A DNA stretch of 64,000 nucleotides from Roseateles toxinivorans (lineage in GTDB: Bacteria > Pseudomonadota > Gammaproteobacteria > Burkholderiales > Burkholderiaceae_C), in assembly GCF_004362525.1 (NCBI RefSeq), contig NZ_SNXS01000003.1, positions 372,001 through 436,000 of the forward strand, read 5' to 3'. The first letter of the stretch is position 1. Each line of letters starts with the position of its first letter. The notes beneath the pieces are model-generated. The model was not told where the DNA came from. It made no database searches and saw only the letters and a list, made by a program, of their open reading frames with translations. The translations under genes and the position numbers were made by a program. Positions 60,493 through 64,000 of the stretch are shown in pieces.

Positions 60493-60520
60493 AGTATACC
60501 CATTGATTCAGGGGATGCAA
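60493..60520 (-). promoter_or_regulatory. Sigma-70-type promoter for the surface-protein gene
   Basis: Minus-strand TTGCAT (60515-60520), 16 bp, TATACT (60493-60498). The transcript would begin near 60487, giving a leader of about 100 nt before the ATG. The leader contains a GC-rich palindrome CAGCGGCCGCTG (near 60451-60462) able to fold, which might stabilise the RNA. The boxes are close to consensus, which suits a strongly expressed gene. Confidence 0.6.
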
Positions 60521-60651
60521 TCAGACGAACTGGCGCTTGTTTAAGGTTTTGTTGCTTTGTACCTACTTGGTACTGGGCTTGTCGCCCACCGAAACTACTT
60601 TTTTGGTCTTTACGTGCAGTGTCACCAAGGAATAACCGCAACGTTTTGGGT

Positions 60652-63168
60652 TCATCGTTTGCGATTCAGTGCATCCGTCAACTCCTTAAGTAACTGTGGG
60701 TCATCCACCGGTTTTCCAACGCCGACGCCACTGCTGTTTCCCGGCGCGACCGCAGCGCCGGGCTTGACGCCCGCCCTACCGGTAGACCCCGGCAATGCGA
60801 CATTAGACGAAGCGCCGGGTGAAGTGCTTGACGGGACGCCACCCGAGCTGCTTTCCCCGGGAAAGTCCCGAGGGGATTGTTGTGGTCGAACAACGTTCTT
60901 CCCGATGCTGGGGACGTTCCGCTGTTCAGTCTCGGGGGCATCTGGCGGCGGCAAGACGTAGGGGCGCGGGGCAGGAGTGGCGTTTCGAGCTGCATCTCCG
61001 TTCTCCGGGGCTTTGCTGAGGGGGCCATTCTGTGGTGGGCGCAGACTGTGAGTTGGCACCTTCGCGTCCCAACGAAACTGGTTGCGGAAGGCTTCGGTGA
61101 TGGCCTGTGCCTCAAACTCATCGGAGATGATGTAAGGCGTGACCAGCACTACCAATTCCGTACGGGTGCGATCGGTGTTGCTGGTCTTGAAAAGGTGGCC
61201 TGCGACCGGAATGTCCTTCAGCCAAGGCACGCCCGAGTCGCCACCTTTGGCCTCTTCCTGCATCAGTCCACCCAACAGCACGGTGGTGCCATCGGTGACG
61301 GAGAGCTTGGTGCTCAGCTTGCGGCTTTGAATGGTGGGCGTGGTAGTGACACCGATCGTGGTGCTGATTGCAGTGCTGACTTCCTGATCCACATCAATGT
61401 CAATGCGCCCACCCGCGTGAATCACCGGTTTCACCTTGAGGATGACGCCGGTGTTGCGGTACTGGATGCTCTGCAGCACATTGTTTTGAGCAATGCCGCC
61501 CGGCACATTGCTTGTGCCACCCACCGTCTGTTGCTGGCTGGTGATGATGGGCACGTCCTGGCCGACCTGAATGCTCGCGGTCTCGCCGTTGCGCGCCATC
61601 ACCGACGGGTTGGCGAGGATGCGGGCCTTGTTCGTCGATGCCAGCATGTTCAGCAAGGCGTTGGTGCTGCTGTTAGGGCTGGTAATGGTTGCCACCAAAT
61701 TGGCCGAGTTGCTGACGCCGAGCACGTTCTTCAGGTTGACGTTGTAGCCGCCCACCGAGAACTGCTTGAGCAACCACTGGAAGCCCAGGTTCTCGGTGTC
61801 GGTCAGCCTGACCTCGGCAATCGTGACCGATACCAGGGCGGTGCGTGTCGGGCGATCCAGCTCCTGCAGCAGGCCGAACCATTGCTGGTACTCGGTCGGG
61901 TTGCCCTGGATGATCAGCGTGTTGGTCGAGGCATTGACAACCACACGCGAACGGACCGACCCGCTGTTGGCGACGGCGGGCCCGGCCGGATTCATGACCT
62001 CCTGCAAGGTCTTGGCCAAATCGGCGGCGTCCATGTTCCTCACCGGGTAGGTGAAGTAGCCGGCCGTGCCGCGACCACTGGCAGGTTGATCAAGCTCTGT
62101 GGCCCAGCGCAGGGCGTGGTTGAGCACCGCCTGGCTGGACGAGAACACGATGACCGAATTCAGCGCTCCAATCGGCAGCAGGATGATGGGCGCTTGAGCG
62201 GCAGCGTTGGTGCTCACCGCGTAGCCCTGGGCCTGCAGAATATCGGACAGGCGTTTTGCGAGTTCATCGGCAGACCAGAACATCGGCGCTACGCGAGCGC
62301 TGATACGGCCACGCATCTGCGGCTGGTCCAGCACCTGGATGGCCTCCAGCGCGGCGGCGATGTCATCGCTTTGTCCGGCCAGCAGCAGCGCTTGCCGAGT
62401 CGGATCTTCCTGTACGTTGATGCGCTGGCCAAACAGCGTTTTCAACCAGTTGCTGACGTTGCTGGGAGATACGCTTTCCATCTCGACCATAAAGAACATC
62501 GGGCGCAGCGATGCGGGCACATCGGGCAGGGTGCGGCCGCGCAGCAGCTCGGGTAGATAGCCACTTGCGCCCGTCGCCGGTGTGATGCGTACCAGGCCGC
62601 CCTCGAACTCGGTGACAGCCAGGCCATAAGACTTCAGCACTGCCTTCGCCGTTTCGAACAGGGCCTGCGCCGATTGCGGCTTGCCGCTCTTGAGTGAGAC
62701 CAATTCCTTGCGTTGCGCGATGCTCGGATCGACCGAGATGTTGCGCTTCAGAATGGTGGTGAAGACGGTGTCTATGAAGACCGGAAGCGGCAGCTGCTCA
62801 AGCGAAACGGCGCTTTCCATCACCGGCTGACTCGTGCCTGAAACGGCAGGAGAAGGGCTCGTTGCCGTCCTTTGCGAAGGGGGTAGCGGCGTTTCGAACA
62901 AGCGGCCGGGAGTGGTTGGCGCGGCGCTGCGCGCGGGCGCCGAAGACGCCACGTTTGGCGCAGGGGCTGAAGCGGGACCACCCGATGTGGTGGCTGCAGC
63001 AGCAGGATCGGTCGCCATGCCCTCCTTGGGCACCAGCTTGGCTGGCAGGCGGTCCGGCAGTATCGGCGCGGGCATGTTGGCGCAACCGGTCAGACATGCA
63101 ACCGCGAAGGCAATGCTGCGCATGGCAAGGCTGGAGGGGCCGTTGAATTCGGCTTTGGAAGATGTCAT
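60652..63168 (-). CDS. gspD: Type II secretion secretin GspD (MshL/GspD family lipoprotein)
   Basis: An 838-residue outer-membrane secretin. Its N-terminus has a lipobox CLTGCANM following a short hydrophobic stretch, so it is probably self-piloting lipoprotein. A Pro/Ala/Ser linker (about 35-120) precedes N-domains (about 125-430) and the secretin core (about 450-690) with ILANPSVMARNGETASIQVG, VPIITSQQQTVGG, and VLLGGLMQEEAKGG. The C-terminal 140 residues are Pro/Gly/Ser-rich. ATG 63168 overlaps the upstream stop; a second ATG at 63123 would shorten the signal peptide. It forms the exit channel for folded exoproteins. Confidence 0.88.
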   Translation of the reverse strand: MTSSKAEFNGPSSLAMRSIAFAVACLTGCANMPAPILPDRLPAKLVPKEGMATDPAAAATTSGGPASAPAPNVASSAPARSAAPTTPGRLFETPLPPSQRTATSPSPAVSGTSQPVMESAVSLEQLPLPVFIDTVFTTILKRNISVDPSIAQRKELVSLKSGKPQSAQALFETAKAVLKSYGLAVTEFEGGLVRITPATGASGYLPELLRGRTLPDVPASLRPMFFMVEMESVSPSNVSNWLKTLFGQRINVQEDPTRQALLLAGQSDDIAAALEAIQVLDQPQMRGRISARVAPMFWSADELAKRLSDILQAQGYAVSTNAAAQAPIILLPIGALNSVIVFSSSQAVLNHALRWATELDQPASGRGTAGYFTYPVRNMDAADLAKTLQEVMNPAGPAVANSGSVRSRVVVNASTNTLIIQGNPTEYQQWFGLLQELDRPTRTALVSVTIAEVRLTDTENLGFQWLLKQFSVGGYNVNLKNVLGVSNSANLVATITSPNSSTNALLNMLASTNKARILANPSVMARNGETASIQVGQDVPIITSQQQTVGGTSNVPGGIAQNNVLQSIQYRNTGVILKVKPVIHAGGRIDIDVDQEVSTAISTTIGVTTTPTIQSRKLSTKLSVTDGTTVLLGGLMQEEAKGGDSGVPWLKDIPVAGHLFKTSNTDRTRTELVVLVTPYIISDEFEAQAITEAFRNQFRWDAKVPTHSLRPPQNGPLSKAPENGDAARNATPAPRPYVLPPPDAPETEQRNVPSIGKNVVRPQQSPRDFPGESSSGGVPSSTSPGASSNVALPGSTGRAGVKPGAAVAPGNSSGVGVGKPVDDPQLLKELTDALNRKR

Positions 63169-63626
63169 GGCTCGGTCAGGTAGATCTTGCGGGTGGGGCC
63201 GCGTGGCCCTTGAATCTCTGCGTGGTCAGCCTTGATGGCCTTCACTCGGCTGCCGTCGGGGAGCTTTTCGCCTACGCCAACCTTGAGCGGCATTTGGTCG
63301 GCGGCGGTCATCAATAGATAGCGCTCGTTGCCGCGCACCACCAGGGCTGCGAAGCGCCAGACTATGGCATTGCCGCTGGTCGTGACGGCCGCCGCCGCAT
63401 TGAGAGGCACCGTTCGCGCGAGGCCGAAGGGGTCGCGGGAGGCGACGCGCTTGCTCATGTTTTCGTCATGCACGGCGGCGCTGCCGCGGGCCGGCGGCTC
63501 GAGCCTAGGTTGATTGAGCGGTGTGGCCGCTTGCACGCTCGCGGGTGGTCTTTGGACCCACCATCCGATGGTTCCAGCCAGTGCGCAGGCAATCAGTGCC
63601 ACGGCGGCTCGTATCCAGATGTTCAT
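63165..63626 (-). CDS. GspC/PilP-like inner-membrane secretion protein
   Basis: A 153-residue protein with one N-terminal helix (about 5-24) and a Pro-rich periplasmic linker, then a beta domain (about 85-150: WRFAALVVRGNERYLLMTAA, VGVGEKLPDGSRVKAI, GPRGPTRKIYL). This size and the beta domain resemble the HR region of GspC or PilP, which contacts the N0 domain of the secretin. Its coupling to gspD by an ATGA overlap supports this role. Sequence identity to named families is not clear by eye. Confidence 0.6.
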   Translation of the reverse strand: MNIWIRAAVALIACALAGTIGWWVQRPPASVQAATPLNQPRLEPPARGSAAVHDENMSKRVASRDPFGLARTVPLNAAAAVTTSGNAIVWRFAALVVRGNERYLLMTAADQMPLKVGVGEKLPDGSRVKAIKADHAEIQGPRGPTRKIYLTEP

Positions 63627-64000
63627 GGGGCCAACGACCTCGCAGGAGGGGTGGAGTTGTTCGTGGCAAGCGCTGGCTCGACCAGCACCGGCATCGAGAC
63701 GCTCAGCTCAACGCGGCGGCTGCGACGCGACACCGTGATGCTGTCGACATTGGCCAGCTCGCCGCCATGTTCCAGCCCGAAAAGCACGGTCTCAAGCGTA
63801 CTTGGAGCCAGCTCAAAGCTCAGGCTTGCACGGAGACGAAGGGCTCGTTGCTGCATCGACTCGCGCAGTGATGCTGACGGGGGCGCGTCCCCTTGTGTCA
63901 CAGCAGGGGCGGCGGGCGGCTGAGGCGGTAGCAGATTGATGGTGAATCGAGTCAGCCCTGCCGCCCTGAGGGTTGCGGCCAGCCAGTCGCGCAAACGCGC
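63623..64000 (-). CDS. GspM-like secretion protein, C-terminal part
   Basis: The C-terminal 125 codons of a gene that begins beyond the right edge; an in-frame TTG near 63994 is not considered the true start. The visible part has RDWLAATLRAAGL, a linker, and a beta-alpha domain with FELAPSTLETVLFGLEHGGELANVDSI (quoted in part only: LETVLFGLEHGG) and RRVELSVSMPV, similar to the ferredoxin-like domain of GspM, which binds GspL. The stop overlaps the next ATG. The family call rests mostly on this pattern and on its place before the GspC-like gene and gspD. Confidence 0.5.
   Translation of the reverse strand, partial: ARLRDWLAATLRAAGLTRFTINLLPPQPPAAPAVTQGDAPPSASLRESMQQRALRLRASLSFELAPSTLETVLFGLEHGGELANVDSITVSRRSRRVELSVSMPVLVEPALATNNSTPPARSLAP

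Noticed and set aside
60877-62556. A 559-codon plus-strand open frame opposite gspD
   Set aside because: Gly/Arg/His-rich shadow frame; the secretin on the minus strand has full domain support.

Overview
The window is chromosomal DNA from a high-GC betaproteobacterium. The evidence points to order Burkholderiales, most likely the Roseateles/Pelomonas/Mitsuaria/Rubrivivax neighbourhood: an aa3 cytochrome oxidase assembly cluster running into rpoH, DUF2970, DUF2909 and DUF4148 proteins typical of the order, and a perfect CIRCE element in front of rpoH. The genus is inferred, not shown. No tRNA, rRNA, CRISPR array or insertion sequence was seen, and no gene-free stretch exceeds about 300 bp.

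1-5810: respiratory oxidase maturation. ctaG (3' end), a DUF2970 protein, ctaE, an opposite-strand DUF2909 protein, SURF1, a SCO-like membrane protein, ctaA, ctaB and a SCO lipoprotein together insert copper and heme A and supply subunit III. 5832-12005 (minus strand): rpoH behind a CIRCE operator, an orphan cheW, a MASE1/CHASE/PAS hybrid kinase and ychF. 12158-18860 (plus strand): a UbiH-type hydroxylase with an altered motif, dsbC, a DUF3429 protein, an M61 peptidase, a DUF3108 protein, enoyl-CoA hydratase and a DUF4148 protein.

19017-33812: an accessory glycan island with more TTG and AT-ending codons than its flanks. It opens with two tandem SEC-C/TPR/GT41-like glycosyltransferases. These are followed, in the same direction and often overlapping, by a sugar aminotransferase, a WbqC protein, a stand-alone acyl carrier protein, an SDR, an NRPS-like adenylating enzyme, a NeuD/PglD-like acyltransferase, a methyltransferase and a five-blade-propeller glycosidase-like protein. 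Three more methyltransferases close it. I read it as making an acylated amino sugar that the GT41-like enzymes attach to protein (inference). lysS (33921-35444) separates it from the next block.

35553-56043: a long plus-strand surface-polysaccharide locus. It holds wbpB/wbpD/wbpE genes for a 2,3-diamino-uronic acid, an SDR, two more DegT aminotransferases, an acetyltransferase, three glycosyltransferases, a Wzx flippase, an asparagine-synthase-like amidotransferase, a methyltransferase, a PglC-like initiating transferase, a WbpM/PglF-like dehydratase, and rfbBDAC for dTDP-L-rhamnose. No polymerase, chain-length regulator or ligase is recognisable here.

56124-64000 (minus strand): a type II secretion locus with pieces resembling gspM and gspC, a lipoprotein secretin (gspD), and gspE. 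Between gspD and gspE lies a 555-residue exported protein with its own promoter, its own strong terminator and codon use like that of highly expressed genes. It is the best candidate for an undescribed system: an abundant surface (S-layer-like) protein with a dedicated secretion machine next to the O-antigen locus that might anchor it.
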